In this document: one piece after another, positions 7,713-14,611 of the stretch
Layout: every line of letters starts with the position of its first letter
How positions within the stretch are numbered: the first letter of the stretch is position 1
Source: Caulobacter hibisci
Lineage (GTDB): Bacteria > Pseudomonadota > Alphaproteobacteria > Caulobacterales > Caulobacteraceae
Length of the DNA: 64,000 bases
Assembly (NCBI RefSeq): GCF_016135805.1
Contig: NZ_JADWOX010000023.1
Location: 26,297 to 90,296, forward strand
Direction of reading: 5' to 3'
Notes under the pieces: generated by a model
The model's database searches: none
Seen by the model: the letters and a program-made list of their open reading frames with translations, nothing else
Told to the model about the DNA's origin: nothing
Made by a program: the position numbers and the translations under genes

Positions 7713-8354
7713 TTAATTTTCGTCCGTTTCGTTGACGGTTGAGCTTCCGCTCGAGCCGATGGGGGGCAGGTCCTCGCCCCAGCGCTTCACCGGGCCCCAG
7801 GTCAGGCCGAACAGATCCAGCGCCCGGCCCACCGACTGGTCGACCATCTCCTCGATCGAGACCGGCCTGGCGTAGAAGGCCGGCACCGGCGGGGCGATCA
7901 CCGCGCCCATTTCGGCCAGGCGGGTCAGGGTGCGCAGGTGGCCCAGGTGCAGGGGGCTTTCGCGCACCATCAGCACCAGCGGCCGGCGCTCCTTCAGGGT
8001 CACGTCGGCGGCCCGGGTCAGCAGCGAAGAGGTTACGCCGGTGGCGATCTCGCTCATCGTCCGCACCGAGCAGGGGGCCACGACCATGCCCAGGGTGCGG
8101 TAGGAACCCGATGCGATGGCGGCCCCGACGTCACCGGCCCGGTGCACCACATCGGCCATTTCGGCGGCCTCGGCGACGCTCAAACCGGTCTCCTGGGTCA
8201 GGGTCAGGGCGGCCGACTTGCTCATCACCAGGTGGCTCTCGACGCCCAGGTCGCGGCAGGCCGCCAGGGTGCGCAGGCCGTAGAGCGCCCCCGACGCGCC
8301 GGAGATTCCGACCACGAGGCGGGGCTTGAAAGCGGGTGCGGCGGCGTCCGTCAT
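7713..8354 (-). CDS. ubiX: Flavin prenyltransferase UbiX
   Basis: This 213-residue enzyme attaches a dimethylallyl group to FMN to make prenylated FMN for the UbiD decarboxylase of ubiquinone synthesis. Diagnostic motifs are GISGASGALYG (FMN-binding N-terminus), APCSVRTMSEIATG, and the conserved late segment MVRESPLHLGHLRTLTRLAEMGAVI. Length is typical. It heads a two-gene unit with the TIGR02444 gene. The ATG is 133 bases from the divergent DUF465 gene. Confidence 0.95.
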   Translation of the reverse strand: MTDAAAPAFKPRLVVGISGASGALYGLRTLAACRDLGVESHLVMSKSAALTLTQETGLSVAEAAEMADVVHRAGDVGAAIASGSYRTLGMVVAPCSVRTMSEIATGVTSSLLTRAADVTLKERRPLVLMVRESPLHLGHLRTLTRLAEMGAVIAPPVPAFYARPVSIEEMVDQSVGRALDLFGLTWGPVKRWGEDLPPIGSSGSSTVNETDEN

Positions 8355-8487
8355 GGTGAATTTTCGTCCGTCACGGGAGGAAGCTGCGCCACGTCAAGCG
8401 CTGCCGGTTGCAATCATATGTGATCTGACAGTCCGAACCAGCGGGTGTTCACTCGATCCGTCAACAGCCCAAAAGGAGGCCGAGCCC

Positions 8488-8661
8488 ATGGCCATCGAAT
8501 CCCGTATCCGCGAGCTGGGGTCCCGTCACGAGAACCTCGACCGCACGATCCAGGAGGAGACCAGTCGACCGGGTAGCGACGCCACGAGGCTTCGCGAACT
8601 CAAGCGGCAGAAGCTCAGGCTCAAGGAGGAGATAGAGGGACTTCGAGCGAGGCTGCACTAG
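8488..8661 (+). CDS. YdcH/DUF465 small protein, short form
   Basis: This 57-residue protein resembles its neighbour at 6949-7170: IRELGSRHENLDRTI then LRELKRQKLRLKEEIEGL, the DUF465 helical hairpin. I chose the ATG at 8488 because AAAAGGAGG precedes it by about seven bases; the longer frame upstream is low-complexity and has no ribosome site. The strong ribosome site suggests abundant expression. It ends in a strong terminator shared with the convergent trcR gene. Confidence 0.82.
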   Translation: MAIESRIRELGSRHENLDRTIQEETSRPGSDATRLRELKRQKLRLKEEIEGLRARLH

Positions 8662-8690
8662 CTTCCCAGTCCCTGGCCCTCAGGCAAGGA

Positions 8691-8724
8691 AAAGGCCCAT
8701 CCGATCGTTCGGATGGGCCTTTTT
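8691..8724. terminator. Bidirectional intrinsic terminator
   Basis: A perfect 14-base stem (AAAGGCCCATCCGA at 8691-8704 with its complement at 8709-8722) and a TCGT loop. T runs flank it on both strands, so it can end both the DUF465 transcript and the convergent trcR transcript. Confidence 0.9.
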
Positions 8725-8760
8725 GCTGTCCAGGCCCGTCCTCGCGAACGGGGTGAAGGA

Positions 8761-9474
8761 TCAATCCTCGTCTTCGTCGTCTTCGTCGACGTTCGAGAAC
8801 GAGCCGAACACGTCTTCGGCCTTCGGCTCGGCGCGGGCGGCGCGGATGTCGCGCTCCTCCTGCTCGGCGTCGGGGTTGTAGCCGGTCTCGGCCGCCGGAC
8901 GCAGAGTCGGATCCTCGGCGACGATGCCCTTCTTGGCGTCGTCCTTGGCCTTCTTCTCGGCGGCCTTCTTGACGAGGGCGTCGAGTTCCAGCTGGCCGAC
9001 CAGGCCCAGGGTCACCGGATCGACCGGCTTGATGTTGGCCGCGTTCCAGTGGGTGCGGTTACGCACCTGCTCGATGGTGGCCTTGGTCGTGCCGAGGATC
9101 TTGGAGATCTGGGCGTCGGTCACTTCCGGGTGGTGGCGGATGAACCAGGCGATGGCGTCCGGACGGTCCTGGCGACGCGACACCGGGGTGTAGCGCGGGG
9201 CCTTCTTCTGCGGCTTCAGCAGCTCGGCGTGACGGCTCACCTGGGCCTTCATGCGGTACTGCGGAGCGCGCTGGGCCTTGTCCAGCTCTTCGCGGGTCAG
9301 CTGGCCGTTGCCGATCGGATCGGCGCCGCGGATGTCGCGCGCCACTTCGCCGTCGGCGATGCCGCGGACTTCCAGCGGGTGCAGGCCGCAGAAGTCGGCG
9401 ATCTGCTCGAAGCTCAGCGAGGTGTTGTCCACGAGCCAGACGGCGGTCGCCTTGGGCATCAGAATGTCGGACAT
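8761..9474 (-). CDS. trcR: Cell-cycle transcriptional regulator TrcR (DUF1013)
   Basis: This 237-residue protein matches DUF1013, now named TrcR. It starts MSDILMPKATAVWLVDNTSLSFEQIADFCGLHP, a helix-turn-helix-like segment, and repeats that theme at DAIAWFIRHHPEVTDAQISKILGTTK. It ends in an acidic tail (SFSNVDEDDEDED). A longer frame begins at 9528, but the ATG at 9474 is preceded by GGAGG at normal spacing, and the family starts at MSDILMPK. The two HTH-like units suggest a DNA-binding or RNA-polymerase-associated regulator. Caulobacter-type genomes keep this gene; rcdA, another cell-cycle gene, is 2.5 kb away. Confidence 0.88.
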   Translation of the reverse strand: MSDILMPKATAVWLVDNTSLSFEQIADFCGLHPLEVRGIADGEVARDIRGADPIGNGQLTREELDKAQRAPQYRMKAQVSRHAELLKPQKKAPRYTPVSRRQDRPDAIAWFIRHHPEVTDAQISKILGTTKATIEQVRNRTHWNAANIKPVDPVTLGLVGQLELDALVKKAAEKKAKDDAKKGIVAEDPTLRPAAETGYNPDAEQEERDIRAARAEPKAEDVFGSFSNVDEDDEDED

Positions 9475-9661
9475 GCGGTCCTCCAGAAATGACGGCGCCC
9501 GACCTTGCGGCCGGGCGGGGTTGTTCAACGAGAGCTATAATCCGGTTCTCCGGGAAAGGGAACGGGGATCGATAGGCTCGCCGCCAGACTGCTATTCGTT
9601 GCCTTAATCGCAATACGTGTGTTCTGGTGGTCTCGCCAAAAAGGCGACTGTGGGGCGGAAC

Positions 9662-10288
9662 ATGGAACTGAAAGACGACGGGGCGTTCTTCGATCTGGTG
9701 CGGACGACGAAAATGCTTGGCCCTACCCTCAGCCAGGTCGAGACCGACGGCTGCAACGCCGTGCTCGCGGCGCTCGGCGCCCATGGCTGGGGCCAGGCCT
9801 GGACCGCTTACGGCCTGGCGACGGCCTATCACGAGACCGCCCAGACCATGCAGCCGATCGACGAGCGCGGCGGGGACGCCTATTTCCAGCGGCTCTACGA
9901 CGTCAACGGCCTCAATCCCAAGCGCGCCAGGGCCAACGGCAACACCCAGCCCGGCGACGGCGTGCGCTATCACGGCCGCGGCTATGTGCAACTGACCTGG
10001 AAGAACAACTATGTCCGCGCCGCCAAGGAGCTGGGCGAGCCGATCGACCAGCAGCCGACCCTGGCCAAGCGCCCCGACCTCGCCGCCGCGATCATGGCGC
10101 TGGGCATGCAGGAGGGCTGGTTCACCGGCAAGAGCCTTGGCCGCTACATCGATAAGACCGCCGTCTCGGCCACCCCCAAGGCCTACGGCCTGGCCCGCTA
10201 TGTCATCAACGGGACCGACCGCGCGGCCGACATCGCCGGCTACGCGGCCAGCTTCGAAAAGGCCCTCAAGGCCGGCGGCTGGAGCTGA
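9662..10288 (+). CDS. GH19 chitinase-like endolysin/lysozyme
   Basis: This 208-residue single-domain protein has the GH19 signature: AYHETAQTM with the catalytic Glu, DERGG, and YHGRGYVQLTWKNNY, which is close to phage endolysins. It has no signal peptide or membrane segment. GH19 enzymes of this type cut peptidoglycan or chitin. No holin, spanin or other phage gene is nearby, so it is either a domesticated endolysin or a cell-wall enzyme exported by another route. I chose the ATG at 9662; an upstream in-frame ATG would add 15 unrelated residues. Confidence 0.8.
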   Translation: MELKDDGAFFDLVRTTKMLGPTLSQVETDGCNAVLAALGAHGWGQAWTAYGLATAYHETAQTMQPIDERGGDAYFQRLYDVNGLNPKRARANGNTQPGDGVRYHGRGYVQLTWKNNYVRAAKELGEPIDQQPTLAKRPDLAAAIMALGMQEGWFTGKSLGRYIDKTAVSATPKAYGLARYVINGTDRAADIAGYAASFEKALKAGGWS

Positions 10289-10328
10289 GCTTCAGCGTGC
10301 CGGGGCGGGACTAACTCCTCCCCGCGCA

Positions 10329-10402
10329 GCCCGGACGCCCCGCGCCCTCTCCGATCAACTCAGCGGTCTGCCGCGTGAGCGCGAAGACGCGTGCTCAGTG
10401 AC
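10329..10402 (+). repeat. 74-bp dispersed repeat X, copy A
   Basis: It matches the complement of 44711-44784 at 66 of 74 positions by direct comparison, with no gaps. Both copies are immediately followed (in X orientation) by an R3 inverted repeat, so the two form a composite unit. No ORF is supported here. Confidence 0.8.
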
Positions 10403-10530
10403 CCTGCCCCTGAAGGGGGAGGTGGCCCGGAGGGCCGGAGGGGCAGGTTCCTGATGAGTGAGCCGCAGCCACGGACGCCGCAATCACTTCCCCCTCAGTC
10501 GCTCCGCGACAGCTCCCCCTTCAGGGGGAG
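10402..10530. repeat. R3-like inverted repeat, copy 2
   Basis: The outer arms CCCCTGAAGGGGGAG and CTCCCCCTTCAGGGGGAG are near-complements, each a hairpin. The core holds GGCCCGGAGGGCC and GTCGCTCCGCGAC hairpins. It lies between the convergent GH19 and quinone oxidoreductase genes. Confidence 0.75.
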
Positions 10531-10537
10531 CATCTGT

Positions 10538-11512
10538 TCAGGCAACCAGCACCACCTTGCCCACATGCTCGCCCGCCTCCAGGTGCGCATGGGCCTTGGC
10601 GGCCTCGGCCAGGGGGAAGGTGGCATCGACGATCGGCTTCAGCTTGCCGGCGGCGATCCACGGCCAGACGGTGCGCTCGATCTCGGCGGCCAGGCGGGCT
10701 TTTTCGTCGGCGGGGCGGGGGCGCAGGGTCGAGCCGGTGATCACGGCGCGCTTCTGCATCACCTTCATCACCGGGACCTCCAGCGTGCCGCCGGCCAGGG
10801 CGGCGATATAGACGATGCGCCCGCCGGTCTTCAGGGCGTCGAGGTTCTTGTCGAAATAGGCGGCCCCGACCATGTCGAGCACCACGTCGACGCCGCCGGC
10901 GCCCTTGGCGATTTCGGCAAAGTCCTCGGTCTTGGCGTCGACGGCGAGGTCGGCGCCCAGCTCCAGCGCCGTGGCCTTCTTGTCGGCGCCGCGCCCGGTG
11001 GCGATGACGATCGCGCCGGCCGCCTTGGCCATGGCGATCGCCGTTGTCCCGATCCCGGACGTCCCGCCATGAATCAACAGGGTCTCGCCGGGCTTCAGCC
11101 CGCCATGCTCGAAGACGTTGGCGAAGACGGTGAAGACGGTCTCGGGCAGGGCCGCTGCATGGACGAAATCGAAGCCTTCCGGGATCGGCAGGGCCTGGCG
11201 GGCGTCGACCACGGCATATTCGGCATAGCCGCCGCCGCCGAGCAGGGCGCAGACCTTGTCGCCGACCCGCCAGCGGCCGGCGGCGACCTCGACCTCGCCG
11301 GCGACCTCCAGGCCCAGGGTTGTCGGGGCGCCGGGCGGCGGCGGATAGAAGCCCAGGCGCTGCAACAGATCGGGGCGATTGACCCCGGCCGCGCGCACCC
11401 GGATCAGGATCTCGCCGGGGCCCGGAACGGGACGTTCCACCTGCGCGGGGCGCAGGGCGTCGGCCGCGCCCTTGCCGCCTTCGATCTCGATCGCGGTCAT
11501 GGTCTGGGACAT
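10538..11512 (-). CDS. NAD(P)H quinone oxidoreductase, PIG3 family
   Basis: This 324-residue zinc-free medium-chain dehydrogenase/reductase matches the PIG3 quinone oxidoreductase subfamily. It has AAGVNRPDLLQRLGFYPPPPG at the N-terminus, GLEVAGEV, the nucleotide loop LLIHGGTSGIGTTAIAMAKAAGA, and ends HVGKVVLVA. It likely uses NADPH to reduce quinones in the cytoplasm. No Zn-binding cysteines are present. It is a single gene with its 3' end at the R3/X repeat block and is divergent from the DUF1192 gene. Confidence 0.9.
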   Translation of the reverse strand: MSQTMTAIEIEGGKGAADALRPAQVERPVPGPGEILIRVRAAGVNRPDLLQRLGFYPPPPGAPTTLGLEVAGEVEVAAGRWRVGDKVCALLGGGGYAEYAVVDARQALPIPEGFDFVHAAALPETVFTVFANVFEHGGLKPGETLLIHGGTSGIGTTAIAMAKAAGAIVIATGRGADKKATALELGADLAVDAKTEDFAEIAKGAGGVDVVLDMVGAAYFDKNLDALKTGGRIVYIAALAGGTLEVPVMKVMQKRAVITGSTLRPRPADEKARLAAEIERTVWPWIAAGKLKPIVDATFPLAEAAKAHAHLEAGEHVGKVVLVA

Positions 11513-11586
11513 GGAGGCGGCTCCGTCGCGCTTGCGTCGCGCCCTAGGTAGGCGTCAGATGGCCGATCGGAAAGGGAGGATGGTCG

Positions 11587-11793
11587 ATGATGGAAGAGCC
11601 GGTCGAACCGCGCGCGTTCCGGGGCGACGCGCTGAACACCGCCACGCACGAGGACCTCGAGACCTACGGCGTCATCGAACTGGAAGAGCGGATCGAGGCC
11701 CTCGAAGCCGAGATCGCCCGGACCAAGGCCCAGCTGAACAAGAAAAAAGCCGGGCGCGCGGCGGCGGATGCGCTGTTTGGTCGCCTCGACTAA
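11587..11793 (+). CDS. DUF1192 family small protein
   Basis: This 68-residue protein matches DUF1192: it has L+TYGVIELEERIEALEAEIARTKAQL followed by a basic KKK segment and ends DALFGRLD. It is a short coiled coil of unknown function, common in alphaproteobacteria. GGAGG precedes the ATG by about six bases; a second ATG follows directly, so the first residue is uncertain by one. Confidence 0.85.
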   Translation: MMEEPVEPRAFRGDALNTATHEDLETYGVIELEERIEALEAEIARTKAQLNKKKAGRAAADALFGRLD

Positions 11794-11879
11794 CGAATGG
11801 TTTACGCTACCCGTGGACGCTGAAGCGCGTCCGTCGGTCACAGTGAGTCGGGGCGGTCGCGAAACGGGACGTTAAGGCT

Positions 11880-11895
11880 TGGCACGGGGGTTGCA
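11880..11895 (+). promoter_or_regulatory. Sigma-54 promoter consensus upstream of rcdA
   Basis: TGGCACGGGGGTTGCA matches the sigma-54 consensus TGGCACG-N4-TTGCW at all 12 defined positions. It would start transcription near 11906, about 42 bases before the rcdA ATG. A TTAA half-site (11872-11875) lies just upstream. I see no enhancer site for an NtrC-type activator. Confidence 0.6.
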
Positions 11896-11947
11896 GTCCG
11901 CCTCCTCAAGCGAGACGTCCTCGCGGCCTTAGGGGCATTGAGTAGAC

Positions 11948-12460
11948 ATGACCGATCCGAACGCGTCCACGGCCCCCTGGCGGGCGGGAGTCATCCAGGA
12001 CTTCGCGCGCTCCGAACTGTTCGACCGCACCTTCGACGAGGGCATGTTGCTGGTCGAGGAGACCGCGGCCTATCTCGACGGGGCCGGTCGCCACGACAGC
12101 AAGATCCTGTCGCGGAACGCCGCCCTGGCCTATGCCAGCGAGAGCATGCGCCTGACCACCCGGCTGATGCAGGTGGCCTCGTGGCTGCTGGTGCAGCGCG
12201 CGGTCAAGGAAGGCGAGATGGCCCCCGAGGCCGCCTGCGCCGAGAACTACCGCATGGCCATCGAGACCGGCGAGGTCCCGGCCGCGATCGAGGACCTGCC
12301 CTTCGGCCTGGTTAATCTGCTGCAGCGCTCCGAGCGCCTGTACGAGCGCGTCCGCCACCTGGACCGCCGCATGTATGTCGAGGCCGCCGCCGTGGAAGAG
12401 GCCCCGCGCCCCGTCCAGGCCCAGTTCGACCGCCTCACCGCCGCCTTCGGCGTCGCCTGA
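11948..12460 (+). CDS. rcdA: Regulator of CtrA degradation RcdA (DUF1465)
   Basis: This 170-residue protein matches Caulobacter RcdA: ELFDRTFDEGMLLVEETAAYLDG, then ESMRLTTRLMQVASWLLVQRAV, the helical core, followed by LSERLYERVRHLDRRM-like helix III and a C-terminal tail. RcdA is a polar adaptor that, with CpdR and PopA, helps deliver CtrA to ClpXP at the swarmer-to-stalked transition. Length and the flexible C-terminal tail fit the family. A perfect sigma-54 element lies upstream. thiD follows after 70 bases in the same direction. Confidence 0.93.
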   Translation: MTDPNASTAPWRAGVIQDFARSELFDRTFDEGMLLVEETAAYLDGAGRHDSKILSRNAALAYASESMRLTTRLMQVASWLLVQRAVKEGEMAPEAACAENYRMAIETGEVPAAIEDLPFGLVNLLQRSERLYERVRHLDRRMYVEAAAVEEAPRPVQAQFDRLTAAFGVA

Positions 12461-12530
12461 CGTCCTTCCTGGTCGCTTTCGGCGCCGCCTGACCGTTCAA
12501 CTGGTTTCCAATCCGGGGTAGGACAGGCGC

Positions 12531-13355
12531 GTGACCCAAGCGCCTTCCCCCGATTCACCCTCGTTCCTGGGCCGCGTGCTCGTCCTGGCCGGATCCGATT
12601 CCGGCGGCGGGGCGGGGGTGCAGGCCGACATCAAGACCGTCACCGCCCTGGGCGGCTACGCGGCCACGGCGATCACCGCCATCACCGTCCAGAACACCCT
12701 GGGCGTCACCGGCGTCCACCCGATCCCGCTCGACGTCATCGAGGCTCAGGCCCGCGCCGTGCTCGACGACATCGGCGCCGACGCCTTCAAGACCGGCATG
12801 CTGGGCGATGTCGGCGTGGTCGAGACCGTGGCCCGGGTGCTGGCCAGCGCGCCGCATATCCCGGCCGTCGTCGATCCGGTGATGATCGCCAAGGGCGGCG
12901 CCCCGCTGCTGGCCGACCGGGCGATCGACGCGGTCAAGGCGCTGATGATCCCCCGCGCCGCGCTGCTGACCCCCAACGCCCCCGAGGCCAGCGCCCTGAC
13001 CGGCCTGGCGGTCGAGACCATCGACGACCAGCGCCGGGCCGGCGAGGCCCTGCTCGAGCTCGGCGCCCACGCCGTGCTGATGAAGGGCGGTCACGTTGCG
13101 GGCGAGCGGGTCGTCGACCTGCTGATCACCCGCCAGGGCGAGACCAGCTTCGAGGGCGAGCGGATCGACACCCGCCACACCCACGGCACCGGCTGCACCT
13201 TGGCCAGCGCCGTCGCCACCGGCCTGTCGCAGGGCCTGCCGCTGACCGACGCCGTCGCCCAGGCCTGGAACTACGTCCATGAGGCCATGCTGCGCGCCCC
13301 GGGCCTGGGCAAGGGCCACGGCCCGCTCGACCACGCCTGGCCGGTGCGGGGATGA
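12531..13355 (+). CDS. thiD: Hydroxymethylpyrimidine/phosphomethylpyrimidine kinase
   Basis: This 274-residue kinase phosphorylates HMP and HMP-P in thiamine synthesis. The motifs are AGSDSGGGAGVQADIKT, KTGMLGD, VVDPVMIAKGG, LTPNAPEA, and the anion hole/catalytic loop THGTGCTLASAVA. Length is typical of the single-domain ThiD. It starts at GTG with TAGGA upstream. I see no TPP riboswitch in the 70 bases before it. Its stop overlaps the start of the next gene by four bases. Confidence 0.94.
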   Translation: MTQAPSPDSPSFLGRVLVLAGSDSGGGAGVQADIKTVTALGGYAATAITAITVQNTLGVTGVHPIPLDVIEAQARAVLDDIGADAFKTGMLGDVGVVETVARVLASAPHIPAVVDPVMIAKGGAPLLADRAIDAVKALMIPRAALLTPNAPEASALTGLAVETIDDQRRAGEALLELGAHAVLMKGGHVAGERVVDLLITRQGETSFEGERIDTRHTHGTGCTLASAVATGLSQGLPLTDAVAQAWNYVHEAMLRAPGLGKGHGPLDHAWPVRG

Positions 13356-13831
13356 AGTCTCGTCCGAAAGGCGCGAAGCTTTTCTGGATCGCCGCCGCGG
13401 TGGTGCTCGTCGTGGCCTATGTCTACGTCACGCATGGCGGTGTGCGGGACAGCGGCGTGACCCGCATCGAGATTGCCGGCGCGAAGGGTGAGCGGCTGGC
13501 CCGACACTTTCCGGGCTCGGACACGGTGTGCGAGTTCACGCCCGGCATCAAGTCGCCGCCGGACGCGAGCACGCTCTACACCGACGACAATACGCACGAC
13601 GCCGTCCAGTCCGTCCGCGCCGTCTGTCCCGACATCGGCAAGCTCGACATTCCGTTCAGCTTTCTGGCGGTCGAGGAAAGCGTCTTCGTCGGCCTGAAGG
13701 GCTGCCGCGTGGTCGGCGCCTACAAGATCTACAAGGGCAAGCGTCCGATGGACGGCGTCCCGCAGGAGTTCTGCGCGCCGCCCTCCCGACTGCTGGTGAC
13801 GAACGATGGAGGCGTGGGCCTTGACCCCTGA
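13352..13831 (+). CDS. Hypothetical single-pass membrane protein
   Basis: This 159-residue protein has a basic N-terminus, one hydrophobic segment (about residues 9-26), and a soluble domain probably in the periplasm with four cysteines (VCEFT, VCPD, GCRV, FCAP) that could pair. Its ATGA overlaps the thiD stop, so it is translationally coupled, though nothing ties it to thiamine synthesis. Its 3' end overlaps the next gene by 26 bases. No family is recognised. Confidence 0.62.
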   Translation: MKSRPKGAKLFWIAAAVVLVVAYVYVTHGGVRDSGVTRIEIAGAKGERLARHFPGSDTVCEFTPGIKSPPDASTLYTDDNTHDAVQSVRAVCPDIGKLDIPFSFLAVEESVFVGLKGCRVVGAYKIYKGKRPMDGVPQEFCAPPSRLLVTNDGGVGLDP

Positions 13832-14408
13832 GACCCTGCAAGACCGCCTGATCGACATCGTCCGCGCTACGCCGACGACCCTGCAGGTGCTGCGCACCGT
13901 CCGCGACCTCGACCTGCCCGACTGGATGATCTTCTCCGGCGCGATCTACCAGCCGGTGTTCAATTCCCTGACCGGCCGGCCGCTGGACTACGGCATCAAG
14001 GATTACGACGTCGCCTATCACGACGACCGAGACACCTCGTACGAAGCCGAGGACATCGTCATCCAGCGCGTCGCCGCCGCCTTCGAGCCGCCGCTGCGCG
14101 AGCTGGTCGAGGTGCGCAACCAGGCTCGCGTGCACCTATGGTTCGAGAAGAAGTTCGGCGCCGACGAGCCCTATCCCGCCCTGCGCTCCAGCGCCGAGGC
14201 CCTGGAACGGTTCGTGGCCACGGCCTTCTGCGTCGGCGTGCGGCTGGAGGCCGACGAGACCTTGCGCGTCTGGGCGCCGTTCGGCCTGGAAGACCTGTTC
14301 GCCATGCGCCTGCGGCCCAACCCGCTGCGGGTGAAGGGTGCGGGCGGCTGGGCCCGCACCACCGGCTCGGCCAAGGCCCGCTGGCCGGAGATCACCGTCG
14401 AGGGGTGA
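13806..14408 (+). CDS. Nucleotidyltransferase family protein (DUF925/NTP_transf_6)
   Basis: This 200-residue protein matches NTP_transf_6. The core is MIFSGAIYQPVFNSLTGRP, then GIKDYDVAYHD with the two-Asp metal motif (DYD), and NQARVHLWFEKKFG. The family has the pol-beta-like nucleotidyltransferase fold; its substrate is not established. The 26-base overlap with the upstream gene suggests coupling, but a later start (GTG at 13815) is possible because both are upstream of the conserved region. Confidence 0.82.
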   Translation: MEAWALTPETLQDRLIDIVRATPTTLQVLRTVRDLDLPDWMIFSGAIYQPVFNSLTGRPLDYGIKDYDVAYHDDRDTSYEAEDIVIQRVAAAFEPPLRELVEVRNQARVHLWFEKKFGADEPYPALRSSAEALERFVATAFCVGVRLEADETLRVWAPFGLEDLFAMRLRPNPLRVKGAGGWARTTGSAKARWPEITVEG

Positions 14409-14437
14409 GGCGCTTCTCGCCTTGTGTCCCAATCAGG

Positions 14438-14531
14438 AAGTCATCGCCCGGCTTGTCCGGGCGACCCAAGCGGCGTTTCAGGATGTGGCTGATCCAGCTT
14501 GGGTCGCCCGCATGAAGCGGGCGATGACTTC
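14438..14531. repeat. R1 repeat, copy 1
   Basis: The outer arms are AAGTCATCGCCCG and CGGGCGATGACTT. Inside, CCCGGCTTGTCCGGG and CCCGCATGAAGCGGG form hairpins, and CGACCCAAGC pairs with GCTTGGGTCG. Other copies are at 24661-24753, 37975-38067 and 59985-60077. Confidence 0.88.
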
Positions 14532-14579
14532 TTTTGATGGTGGCGAGTAGACGCCCGCAGCTCATCGCTCTACGGAATT

Positions 14580-14593
14580 TGATAGCGCTATCA
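14580..14593. promoter_or_regulatory. LacI-type palindromic operator before the GH43 gene
   Basis: TGATAGCGCTATCA is a perfect 14-base palindrome with the central CG typical of LacI-family operators. It is 18 bases upstream of the GH43 ATG. No LacI-family gene is in the window, so the repressor would be encoded elsewhere. Confidence 0.65.
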
Positions 14594-14611
14594 TTCTCTC
14601 GTGAGCGACCC

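Noticed and set aside
12461..12530. TPP riboswitch before thiD
   Set aside because: No CUGAGA core or conserved P-helices in the 70-base gap.
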